This document shows positions 24,714-35,700 of a stretch of DNA of 64,000 nt, in pieces. The translations under genes and the position numbers were made by a program. The notes beneath the pieces were generated by a model. That model was given only the letters and a program-made list of their open reading frames with translations, did no database searches and was not told the origin of the DNA. Location: positions 310,001 through 374,000 of the forward strand of contig NZ_CP010827.1 in the NCBI RefSeq assembly GCF_000833575.1. Direction: 5' to 3'. The first letter of the stretch is position 1. Every line of letters starts with the position of its first letter. The DNA comes from Corynebacterium singulare. Its GTDB lineage: Bacteria; Actinomycetota; Actinomycetes; Mycobacteriales; Mycobacteriaceae.

Positions 24714-25619
24714 TCTCCTACATCGACGCGTACAAAGATCAATTTGGGGTCGAGGCCATCTGCAGAGTTCTAAAACAGGCAGATCGTGGGTTCATCACCT
24801 CTCGTGGCTACCGCAAGGCGACCACTCGTGTTCCCAGCGCAAGGGCCTTAAGCGATAGCCTTCTCATCCCAGAGATACAGCGTGTGCATGCGGAGAATTT
24901 CTCGGTCTACGGCATCCGCAAAATGTGGCACGCGATGAACCGTGAAGGCTTTCATATCGGCCGCGACAAGACTGCACGACTGATGAAGCTAGCAGGTGTT
25001 TCCGGCCGCCGACGTGGACGAACCCCAGTAACAACGATTAGCCCGAAGACACCGGATCATCGCCCAGACCTTGTGTGCCGAAACTTCCGTGCGCAGGCAC
25101 CAGGCAGGTTGTGGGTTGCCGACATTACCTTACGTTCGCACCCTGTCAGGATTCGCCTACACCGCGTTTGTCGTGGATGTATTCAGCCGAAAAATTGTTG
25201 GTGTCGCTACACGCTCGACGATGCGTATCGATGCGCTGCCCATAAAGGCTTTGGAGCATGCGTTAACGACTGCAGGGCGAATCCATGGAAACCAGTTAAT
25301 TCACCATAGCGATCGGGGCAGCCAGTACGTGTCACTGAAGTATTCCACTGCGCTAGCGGAATCCGGAATCCGTCCGAGTGTGGGAACAGTCGGAGATTCT
25401 TATGACAATGCTCTCGCCGAGACAGTCAATGGTCTCTACAAAGCTGAACTCATTCACGCCCAGGGCCCGTGGACGTCGGTCGGAGAAGTCGAATTGGCCA
25501 CCTTGCGGTGGGTGCATTGGTGGAACACCAAGCGACTTCACGAAGCATTGGACTACGCCACCCCACAGGAAGTAGAAACCGAGTATTATCTCACCCAGCC
25601 CATCAACACAGGGCCGTAA
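24710..25619 (+). pseudogene. IS3-family transposase OrfB, broken by one extra base
   Basis: First part (24710 to about 25127): HTH_21 region SVYGIRKMWHAMNREGFHIG, then LWVADIT with the first catalytic Asp of the rve integrase core. Reading continues in the +1 frame as YVRTLSGFAYTAFVVDVFSR, second Asp in IHHSDRGSQY, Glu in DSYDNALAETVNGLYKAE and the end WWNTKRLHEALDYATPQEVE. The shift is explained by one extra T in ATTACCTTACGTT near 25129. All three DDE residues are present, so the defect is recent or a sequencing error. Confidence 0.9.
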
Positions 25620-25704
25620 AAGAAGCGGAACTAAACCCAGGACGCTTCAAAGTGACTTCAGTGATGTCGGTAATCGGGGGGTTCGCATTCTCGATGAATT
25701 GTTA

Positions 25705-26319
25705 GCGGACATGAAAAGCTGACCGGAGGCGGACATAAAAAAGTCCACCTATGGCCATGAGAAACTGACCAGTGGCGGACACCACGGGGGCAGGGCGTGT
25801 TCGAATGATTGACTCGTCCTGTTGGAGTATGGTAAGCGAACTTATCCCCTCTGGTTCAGAGCCCTGTTGTGACGTCGATCTAGCGCTGGGATGCTCCTCG
25901 AGTTCGAACGACGATGACGTGGTGCATCAGCCGACCGATGGGAGCCGTGTTGTTCGGTGTCGGGCGCACCTGTGGCATGAGGTCCGTGAAGCTTGGCACA
26001 TGTGATTTCACGGAACGTGCCGACGGCGCGGCCGCGTGCTGTGGTTGCCTTCGATAGGCACGAGGAACCCGGTGTTGGAGTCACCATCGGCGACGGCGGG
26101 GCCACAGACCTGACACCTCAACTTCACCCCTACTTCTTCTAGAAGACAATTGCTGCTGATTAGAGACGGAGTCAGGTCCGTCCATGCTTTTCGCTAGATG
26201 AGTCCGGTTAGACTCTTCTATCGAACATCGGATGAAGACCCCTTATTTTCCTACCCCCAATAAAAACTCCCCAAACCCCTAAATCCCGTGTCCGCCACTG
26301 GTCAGTTTTTCATGTCCGC
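25705..26319. mobile_element. Remnant of an IS21-like element
   Basis: The left end has GCGGACATGAAAAGCTGACC (25705-25724) and a second related copy at 25753-25781; the right end (26289-26319) has the reverse complement pattern TGTCCGCCACTGGTCAG. Repeated end motifs around GCGGACA are characteristic of IS21-type elements. The 500 bases between contain no intact transposase. On the minus strand near 25830-26080 a frame reads PIGRLMHHVIVVRTRGASQR, reminiscent of the C-terminus of IstB, but this is weak. The internal AT-rich part near 26220-26280 is non-coding. Deleted, non-autonomous remnant. Confidence 0.6.
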
Positions 26320-26607
26320 CAACATGAATTGAACCGCGTAGCCTTTGACGAAACTCGTCACTTACGGAATGGTGATGATGCGGATAAATTTAATGAGGGA
26401 AACTCAAAAAATCGGCTGGCACGAGTTGTTGAAGTAGAACTTCCAGGACCAGCGAATAGTGAACTGCGTAGTTTTGTTCGTAAGGCAGTTTCGTTAGCTC
26501 ATTCGATAAAACACGCACCGAACTCATCGCGCCGTGAAGCTGGCATAATCGCTGATTCCGTAATCATGCTTGTCAATATTTTTCGGCGGATGTTTGAAAG
26601 CGTGTGA
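26320..26607 (+). pseudogene. 3' fragment of an AT-rich accessory gene cut off by the IS remnant
   Basis: The frame is open from the IS edge to the stop at 26605-26607 and its first possible start (TTG, 26329) has no ribosome site. The predicted residues (RLARVVEVELPGPANSELRS, then SLAHSIKHAPNSSRREAGII, ending FRRMFESV) look like the C-terminal end of a real protein. Codon use is far richer in A/T than the core genes around it, suggesting acquired DNA. No family recognised. Confidence 0.45.
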
Positions 26608-26684
26608 TGGAACATTTAATTGAAAAGCGTTGGTGAGCAAATATCGTCGCGACATAGAGCGAAACGAGGTTAGTCCGAAAGGAA

Positions 26685-26712
26685 AGGGCCAGTTCGTACT
26701 TGAACTGGCCCT
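26685..26712 (-). terminator. fas terminator
   Basis: AGGGCCAGTTC (26685-26695) pairs with GAACTGGCCCT (26702-26712), 13 bases after the fas stop; on the minus strand it is followed by a T-rich tract (TTTCCTTT). Confidence 0.85.
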
Positions 26713-26724
26713 AATTGCTAGAGG

Positions 26725-29700
26725 CTACGCACTCGGGAATTCACCGGTTGCGCCCAGGCGCGCATCGGCGTCGAGAAGCATGGAGATTTCCGCGGCCTTG
26801 TCGGCGTCGACGAGGCCGTAGCCGTCAATCATCACCTTGGTGTCGGCGTGCGGCATGCGGCGGCCGTCGATGACCTCGAAGAGCGGCGCGCGGCCCAGCA
26901 TGCCTGCCTCGAAGCGGGCGTGACCCGCGGCGAGGCGCTGCTCGGCACGCTCGCGCCAAGCAGCTGCAGCGTCAGTGCCGCGTTGCTGCTTGATGGCCTC
27001 CTCAAACACGCCCGGGTGCGCGTACACAATGAGCGCGCCGACGTGTCCGAAGCCGAGTGAGGTCAGCGCCGCTGCCTTCACACTGCGGCCCGCGGCTGCC
27101 AGATCCAGCGGCGAACGCAGCCACACCAGGTTTTTCGCCTTCGGTGCGATGAGCGGATCAACGCAGTCCAGCGACACGTTGGCCGGGATGCGCCCGGTGC
27201 GGAAGACGTCGATGATACCGCCGGTCTGGAAGAGCGCGGCGCCGGCTTTGGAGTGGCCGGTGAGCGTCTTTTGGGAGATGACAAACATCGGTTGATCCGC
27301 GTCGCGCCCGATGGCCGGCCACAGGATGGAGTGCAGCTCCGACTCGTTGGGATCGTTGGCGTTGGTGGAGGTGTCGTGCTTGGACAGGACGCTGACGTCG
27401 TTGGGTGTCAGGCTCAGTCCGCGCAGCGAGCGTGCGAGACGAGAGTTCTCGCGACCACGACCGGCGCCCAGGGCGCCGAGGCCCGGAGCCGGGATGGAGG
27501 TGTGGGCGCCGTCGCCGTAGGAAGCGGCGTGGGCGACCACGGCGAGCACAGGAAGGCCCAGCTCTTGCGCGAGGCTACCTCGCACAAGCAGGACGGTGCC
27601 GCCGCCCTCGCCCTCGAGGAATCCGCCGCGGCGGCGGTCGTTGGCGCGGGAGATGAAGCGCTTGTCGATGCCCTTCGCAGTCATCGCTGCGGTCTCTGCG
27701 GTGGCGTTCATATCGCCAAAGCCCTGCAGCGACTCGACCTGAACGTCGTCGATACCACCAGCGACCACGACGTCGGCTTTACCCAGCGCAATCTTGTCGA
27801 CGCCCTCTTCAATCGAGACCGCCGCCGTCGCGCACGCGCCGATGGGGTGAATCATCGAGCCGTAGCCGCCGACCAGCGATTGCATGGTGTGCGCCGCGAT
27901 GACGTTGGGTAGGGCTTCCTGCAGGATGTCGGAGGGGCGGTCCTCGCCCAAGAAGCGGGAAACGAAGACCTTGTGCAGGGACTCCATGCCGCCGATGCCG
28001 GTGCCCTGCGTGGTGGAAACCTGGCCTGGGTGGATGGACTGCAGCAGTTCAGCAGGGGAGAAGCCAGCCTGGATGAAGGCGTCGACGGCCGTGACCAGGT
28101 TCCAGACCGCCATGCGGTCGAGCGAGTCAAGCATGTGGTCCGGGATGCCCCAGCGGGCCGCGTCGAAGTTGTCCGGCATCTGCGCGGCCACGGTGCGGGT
28201 GAGCGTGGCCTTGCGCGGCACCTTTGCGGTGGCGCCCTTGCGGCGGGTGACCTCCCACTCGCCGTCAGCCTCGCGGATGCTGGTGAACTCTGGGTCGGCC
28301 TCGGCGATATCGCGGGCGGTGGCCTCGGAATCGACGGTGAAGGTGATGTCGCGGTCCAAGAACACCGTGGTCAGGTCGATGGAGCCACGGTCAACCAGGT
28401 GGTACTTATCGGTGAGCTCGCGGACGCCGGCGCGGGCCACGACCTCGTCGCGGAAGCGCTCGTAGATGTCCTCTTCCGCAATCTGTTCGTCAGTCTCGCC
28501 GACGAACCAGCCCGGCGCGGGCTCCTCGCGCCATGCAATGAGGCCGGTCATCCACGCGAGCTCGATGACACCGGCGGCGGTCAGCTCGGCGGAGCCGTCG
28601 CGCTGCAGGCCATACTCGGCCTCGAAGCGGGTGCGGCCGGAACCCCAGGAGCTCACCTCGCCGATACCGGCGATGACGACCATGTCGTCGAGGTCGGTGG
28701 TGATGTCGCCAAGTTCCTCAGCCAGCTGCGGCTGCACCGGGCGCGCCGGGGAAGGCAGTGCCTTGATGCGGGCGGTGGTGTCCTTGGCGGCACCCTCTGC
28801 AGCGGACTGCGCAGCAGGCTTCTCGACCTCTAGAGAAGTCAGCGAGAAGCCTTCGAGACCGCCGGTGAGGTCTGCCTCGATCGGGCGTTCGGTGGCGCGG
28901 GCGCGGGACTCGGCGGAAGCTAGGTCTAGCAGCTCAGAGGAAATTTCCTCCGGCGACCAGACGTGGATGCCGGCCTTCTGCGCGGCTGGAACGAGGACGT
29001 CGTTGCCGCCCATGAGGTGAGTGCCTGCGACCCAGCCGATCTTGGCTTGCGCAAGGGTGACGCCGGCAGGCCAACCAGCCTCGACGTTCCACTTGGCCAG
29101 GATGGCGTCGAGCGCGGCCTTGACTTCGCCATAAGCGCCGTCGCCGCCGAAGGTGCCGCGGTTGGGCGAGCCCGGCAGGACCACGTGGCACCGGGTGGGG
29201 CTCGGGGCCTTGACCGCGAGGTCAGAGAGGCCGCCGATGAGGCGCTCGACCGACCACAGCAGCAGGCGAGCCTGGGATTCCGTGGAGGAACCGGCGTCTG
29301 CGAGCGAGCCGGAAACAGATGGTGCCGCGAATGGGAATGCCAAGGTTGGGGTGAGCGCTGGCTTGAGAATCTTCACCTCGTTGCCCACGGATTCGCGCTG
29401 CTCGGAGCCGATCCACTCAACCAGGGAGTCCACGTCGCGGAAGCTGGTGAGGTTGGCTGGAACCAACCACAGGGCAGATCCCTGGCGGCCGTGCTCGGCG
29501 TAGAGGCGGCGGGCGAATTCCTTACGGGATTGGGTCACTCGCGATGCCGTCATGATGACGGTTGCGCCGCCTGCGAGGAGGCGCTCGACAAGCGCGGCGG
29601 CGATGGAGCCAGGAGCGGCACCGGTGACGAGGGCGACGTCGCCGGCGTAAGCGCCGTGTTCGGTGGACTCGGCGGCTGCTGCTATCTGCTCGAAGTAGGC

Positions 29701-32700
29701 AGAGTCGACGGCGGTGTTGCCCGAGCGTGCCCACCAACGGGCCTGTTCAGCCACGGTGGCGCCGGCGCCCTGGAAGGCGGCTGGCTGCGCGCGCTCGTCG
29801 TCGGCATCGATCTCACCGAGTGCTACGCGGGCGAGGCGCTCGCGGGCGATGGCCCAGGCGTCGTCGAAAAGCACGGCGTGTGCCGCGTCGAAAGAAGGGG
29901 TGACGGACTTGAGCCAGCCGGAACCGAGCTCGGCCTCGACGGCCTCGATGACCTCGGTGTCTGGGGCGGTGGCCTCGGCAGGCTCGGCGACGTGGCCGAG
30001 CTGGGTGAGGACCTGGCGGGCCACGGTGGCGAGTACGCCGTTCTCACCGGTCACGGTCTCGGCGTAGGCCTCGAGGGCGGCGGAATCCACGACCCCGCCG
30101 GAGGCTCCACCTGCGGCAGTGTCCTTGGAGACACTGGCGCCGTGCGCATTGGCGACGCCCTGGACGGCGGCGTCGATAAGCTCGTGCGCCGCGGACTTGC
30201 TGGTGGCGCTGGACGGAACCGTGTTCAGGCTGCCGCCGCGGACGGAATCCTCGTCGCGGGAGCCGAGCAGGATTTCGGCCTCGACGTGGGCGACCCAAGA
30301 CTCGGGCAGGCCCCAGGTGCCGGTGACGTACTCGGCCACCGCGGCGGGCTTGAGGCCCGCAGCACCGAGCAGCTGGCGCAGGCGTGCGGTGACGGCCTCG
30401 CCAAGGACGCTGCCGAAAGGCGCGTAGCCAGGGGCGGCGGCGTTGACCTTCTCGCGCAGCGAGGCGACGTCGGCGTCTGCGGCGCCGTCGATTGCAGGCA
30501 CGCCGATCTCAGCGGACATGTCCATCAGGAGCTGGTTGCGGCGCGAGGACACGCCGTTGGTCAGCTCCTCCACGGTGTCGGAGTCCATAATCTGATCCAC
30601 GCGAATCTTGTTTTGGAAGGCGAAGAGCACCATGATGGCCTCGGCGGCGCCGAAGCGCAGTTCGGGGGCATCGCTCGCAGCTGACGCGGTAGGTGCAGGA
30701 GTTGGTGCAGTCGGAGCTGCCTCAGCCGGAACCTCGGCTGGTGCCTCGTTGGCTTGCGGTGCCTCCTCGGCGTCGGCTTCCGGTGCCGGTTCGGCGGCGG
30801 GGGCCTCGGAGACGTCGGCAAGCATGACCTGCTCCTGGTCTCGCTCCACGTTGAGCACGCGGATTGTGCCCTCCGGGATGCCGGCGACTGCCAGCGAGCG
30901 CTCAGCCAAGTTGGTCAGCGTTGGGGAAGAAGCCAGGCCGACCTCGATGATCTGTTCCACCTTGCCAAAGAGCAGCTCCTGGGTTTCAATCCAGCGCACC
31001 GGGGAAGCGAATTGCCAGGACAAAAGCTCGATGAGGAGCAGGCGGGCGAGCGCGTGCTCGGAGAGATCCTCCACGCGCAGCCCATCCAGTTTTCCGGAGG
31101 GGGCCAGTGGTGCCACGGCATCGACGAAGTCCTGAGTGAGCTCGAAGGGACGGGCTACCAGGTTCGGGATGTAGCGGCCCACCAGGGCATCAAGATCCAG
31201 TTCCTGGGGGAGGAGCTCATCAAGCTTCTCAGCGAAGGCCGGAACGCCCTCGCGCAGCACGCGGGAGTGGAAAGGAACATCGATGCCTGGGACCATGACC
31301 GCCGCACGCGGGGCGATGGCATTGGCCTTGTCCACCAGGGCTTTTAGTCCTTTCTTGGTGCCGGCAACGGAGTACTGCTGGCCGCGGATGTTGTAGTTCA
31401 CGATCTCTAGGAACTCGCCGGTAGTCTCAGCGACCTCAGCGACCCAGGCATCGACGTTGTCCGCATCAATGCCCGCCATGTTCGGGCGCAGTGCCGCCAT
31501 GGCGTATTCGGAGTTACCTTTCTCGTCGCGCGGCACCAGGCTGCCCATGGCGGAGCCGCGGGAGTAAACGATGTCAATAACGCCCTCGAGGTCAAAGATA
31601 TTCGCCAGCGAGGCCAGCGCGGTGTATTCGCCCAAGGAGTGGCCGGCGAAGTAGGAGGTCGGCGCCAGGGTGTTCTCGGCGCGCAGGCGCTCGGTCTGGG
31701 CATAGGCCACCACGGCCAGGGCCACCTGCGTGAACTGGGTCAGGTGCAGCACGCCCTTCGGGTGACGGAAGGTAGTACCCCGAACGGTGAGTTCCGTGGG
31801 GTTCTCATCGATGATCTTCTGGATGCTAAAGCCCAGGTTCTCGCGGGTATGCGCATCGGCACGGCGCCAGGCCTCGCGGGCTGCCGGGGAAGCTTGGCGG
31901 TCGCCCGTGCCCATACCTTCGGTCTGGATGCCCTGGCCGGGGTAGACGTAGGCCGTGGTTGGCGCGGCGAGCAGGGCTTGGCCGCGGGAGACTACCTCGC
32001 CGTCGATGCGGCAGGTGACCTCGAGTGCTTGGTGGATGCCTTTGCGGCCGATGCGCTCGACGGTGATCTCAATGTCATCACCCAGCTGCACCATTCCATA
32101 CATGGAGTAGGTCCACCCCACTACGCGGCCGTGACGCCCGGCCACCTGCTGGGCGGCGGCCGAGAGCCACATGCCGTGCACCAGAGGTGCGTCCAAGTTG
32201 ACCAACTGGGCCGCGTTATAGGAGGTGTGGATGGGGTTGTAGTCGCCCGAGACCAGCGCAAATGGCGTCATATCCTGCGGGGCAGTCACGGTAGCGCGGT
32301 CGACAAAGGAGCGTGGGGTAGCCACCACCTTGGTGGCGGACTTACCCCCGCCCCATTCCGGCGCGGGCTTTGGTGCTGCGGTGCCGGTGGCGCGCCCACG
32401 GATGGCAAAGCGGTGCATCTGCGTGGCCACGATGTCACCAGAGGCGTGATCCGTGAGTTCCAGCTCCACGGTGACGATGCGCCCGGAGGCGGATTCCTCC
32501 ACGGCGGTGCAGGAGGAGGTGACGTCTATCTGGCGGCCGTCGGCAAGCTGCTCTAGTGGCACGCGCACGTCGATGACGTGGTCCAAATGCACCGCGTTGA
32601 GCAGGCCTTCGATGACTGGGTAGCCGTCCATCAAACGCCCGGAGCCGAGTGCCGCATAGATGGCCGGCCAGCAGGGGCCGACAAGTACATCTGGGGTACC

Positions 32701-35700
32701 AGCCTTGTTCGCCGCAGAATTTCCACAGGTTACCGCGCTGTGTGCTGACAGCAGTGAAGCAGGGAAGTGGAAGGAGTAGCCCGATTCCACAGACGGCATG
32801 TCCGTGATCTCGTCGCCCTGCTCGGCTGTGGAACCCACACCGGCCAGGCCTTCGAGGAGGGCAAAGACGGAATCTGGCAGACGTTCTTCTGAAACCACCG
32901 GGGAGCCACCCGTGGCCACGTCCTCGGGGAGGTCCACCGGAACGGTGACTTCACGGACGTAGAAGGGACGCTGCTCCTCAGGGAGGTCATCCCAATACGA
33001 GTCCGCCGTGATGACGATGTCCCAGTTGCCGTCGGCATCCTGGCGCAGGTCGAAGGCATTCTCATCCATCTCATAAGCCGGGTTGGCCATGAGGTGGCCG
33101 TGCCACAACAGTGAGGGGGCGCTGCGCAGGAACGCCGCCGCATCGGCAGCGGAGTTGAGGCGGGAAAACGCCTTCTGCGGTGTTGAGCCCTGCTTCAGCA
33201 GCGCATCCGTGGTGGCTTGCTCGAAGCGGGTAAGCAGGTCAGCGACCGGCTCGTTCTTCTTGGTTATTCCGGCCACGGCGACGGGGCCTGGGATGATGCG
33301 CACCTGGTCAGCGGTATAGCGCTCATCCTGGGCTTGCCACAAGGTGTCTTTGCCAAACCAGCTCTTGAGGTCGCCATCAATGGCGGGTACCCATGGCATG
33401 GGTTTGACGTGCTTGTAGTGCAGCGAAATCCACCAGGCAGCATCGCGTGCAGAGACCTTGGTGGCGCGCGCGGCGGGGTAAGCCTCCAGCAGCTTTGCCA
33501 CGGCCGCAGGGCCATCGTGGACGTCTTCACCGCTGGTGAAGAGGGTCTCAATCTGGCCGTGATCCGCTGGGTTCAGGCGGGCCTCGACGCGGTGCAAGAG
33601 ATCGAGGAAACGGTCGTCCCAGCTCGGGTCCACAAACGGATGTGCCAGCTCCACGAAACGCTCGAGCCATTCGGCATACGTCATGGACTCTACGTCACCA
33701 AAGCAGGGCTTACAGGTCTTGTCCAGTGCGGCGATGATCTCCTCGCGGTGCGTCGCATACTCGTCAATGCTGAGTGCCGTGATGAGGCGCGAGGCGGCAG
33801 CGAAGGAATTATCCAGGTCGTGGATATCTGCCAAGAGGTGGGACTGCGAGGATGCCACGCCGTTCGCGCCGGTGCCGCGGCCGACCCATCCGCCGTTCTT
33901 GGAAGGCGAAATGCCTTCCGTGTTGACCAGCAGGTCCTTGACGGAATCCGTGGCCTTGGCCTCCTTGGTGGCCATGGCGACGGTGCCGAGGAAGACGGCG
34001 TCGACAGGCATGGCCGGCATAGCGTGCTTTTTAGCCCACTCACCGGTGAGATAGGAGGTGGCGCGGTCCGGGGAGGCAATACCGCCGCCCACAGCCAGAT
34101 AGACAGTGGGGTGCTGGCGGATCTCACCGTAGGTCTCTAGCAGCATGTCATCGAGGTTCACCCAGGAGTGGTGGCCGCCGGCGTGCCCGTCTTCGACCTG
34201 CATGATGATGCGGTCCTCCGGGTAGGCCGTGGCGATCGCCAGAACATCCCGAATCTGCTTCGCGGTGCCGGGCTTGAAAGAGATGAAGGGGAAACCATCG
34301 GCGTGGAGGCGGTCCAGCAATTCGCCAGCTTCCTCCACTTCCGGAATGCCGGCGGAGATACACACGCCGTTGAATGGCGCACCAGCCGCACGGGACCTGG
34401 GCACGATGCGCGCCTGGCCAAAGTGCAGGTTCCAGAGGAAGCGATCGAAGAACATGGTGTTGAACTGCGCCGTGCGGCCAGGGCGCAGGTGCTGTTCCAT
34501 CGTGGCCAGGTGGGCGCGGAAGACCTCCTCGGAGTACATGCCGCCGCCGGCCATCTCCGTCCAGTGTCCGGCGTTGGCTGCCGCGGCGACGATCTCACCG
34601 TCAGCGGAGGTTGGAGTCATGCCGCCCAGCATGATGGGGGAAAGCCCCGTGAGATCAGAGAAGCGGGTCTGGGTGTAGGTGCGGCCATTCGGAAGCTCGA
34701 TGGTGCGCGGAGCGAAGTCGGCGTAGTTCAGGGCCTCGGGCAGTTCAGTGCCCGGCGTTGCCAGTGCATTGAGCTCCCGCGGGGTAGCAGCCGAGATCAC
34801 CGTGACACCCGTGCCCTCCACCACACGGCGGGTGAGGTTGGTCAGCGCGCGGTCAAGAACGATGAGGTGCTCGGAGCTGAGTGCGTCCAGCGTGGCTGGC
34901 CAATCATGTTCCGCGACGAGGATGGCCTCTGCCTGCGCGCGGGCCTCATCCACGTCGAGGCCGCACTTCTGAGCCAAGGCTACGGTGCGCTCAGCCGCTG
35001 GGGCGAGCACCGGGTTATGGAAGGGAAGAGCTACGGGCAGCTCATCAAAGCGAGGGCTAAGCTCATCGCCGCCGATGGTGCGCTTGTCCAGCTCATCATT
35101 GAAGCTTTTTACTGCTTCTTCGATGGCGGTGCGGGTGGCAGCCAGGTCTTCGGGGCTGCCGGAAAGCGCAAAGTGGCGCCGGCCGTTGACCACGGCGATG
35201 GCAGCGGTGCCGTGCAGGTGTTCAGTGACAAAGCTGCGCTCCAGCCCCCGCACGGACAGCATCTGCGAGCGGGGATCGGTACCGTTTACCGCCGTCGAGG
35301 CTGTGCCCATCAGGATTGCCAGGGCGAGGGCTTCCGCAGGCTTGTCGACGGCCAACGCGCCCAAGCTGCCCTGCGAATGTCCAGCGCGCTCATCGATGTC
35401 GATGCCGAGGTCGCGCAGCTGTTCGATGGCAGCAATCTGGCCGAGCACGATGCCCGGGATGGAGACGGCTGGCAGCACATCGCCGAGCTCGCGGTCATCC
35501 TCCCCGCCGATCAACTGCTTCAGGCGTTCCGCCGCACCAGGGCAGGAGGAGGACACCGTGCGGGCCACTGGGGCAATGAGCGTGCGAGCCTGGGAGAGAA
35601 CCTCCTGCAGGCGTTGCGCAGTAGCTGGGGTTTGCGTGGCGGAGGCGATGATGCTTTGCCATTCAGAGCCCTGACCCGCGAAAAGGACAGCTGGGTGGGA

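Larger units (their letters stand above)
24344..25649 (+). mobile_element. IS3-family insertion sequence (1306 bp), transposase frameshifted
   Basis: Bounded by perfect 23-bp terminal inverted repeats at 24344-24366 and 25627-25649, beginning TGAAGCGTCCTGGG. Two overlapping frames, orfA and orfB, in the -1 arrangement typical of IS3 elements. Flanking bases differ (GTC before, AAG after), so no target duplication is present, which points to a rearrangement after insertion. orfB carries an extra base that breaks the transposase, so the copy is probably immobile on its own. Confidence 0.93.

Noticed and set aside
25772..26105. ORFs inside the IS21-like remnant
   Set aside because: Short frames on both strands without complete transposase motifs; treated as decayed sequence.
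28963..30684. 573-codon plus-strand frame inside fas
   Set aside because: Antisense shadow of the FAS ketoreductase/ACP region, Gly/Ala/Asp-rich, no motif. The same applies to other long frames opposite fas (for example 34168-35763).
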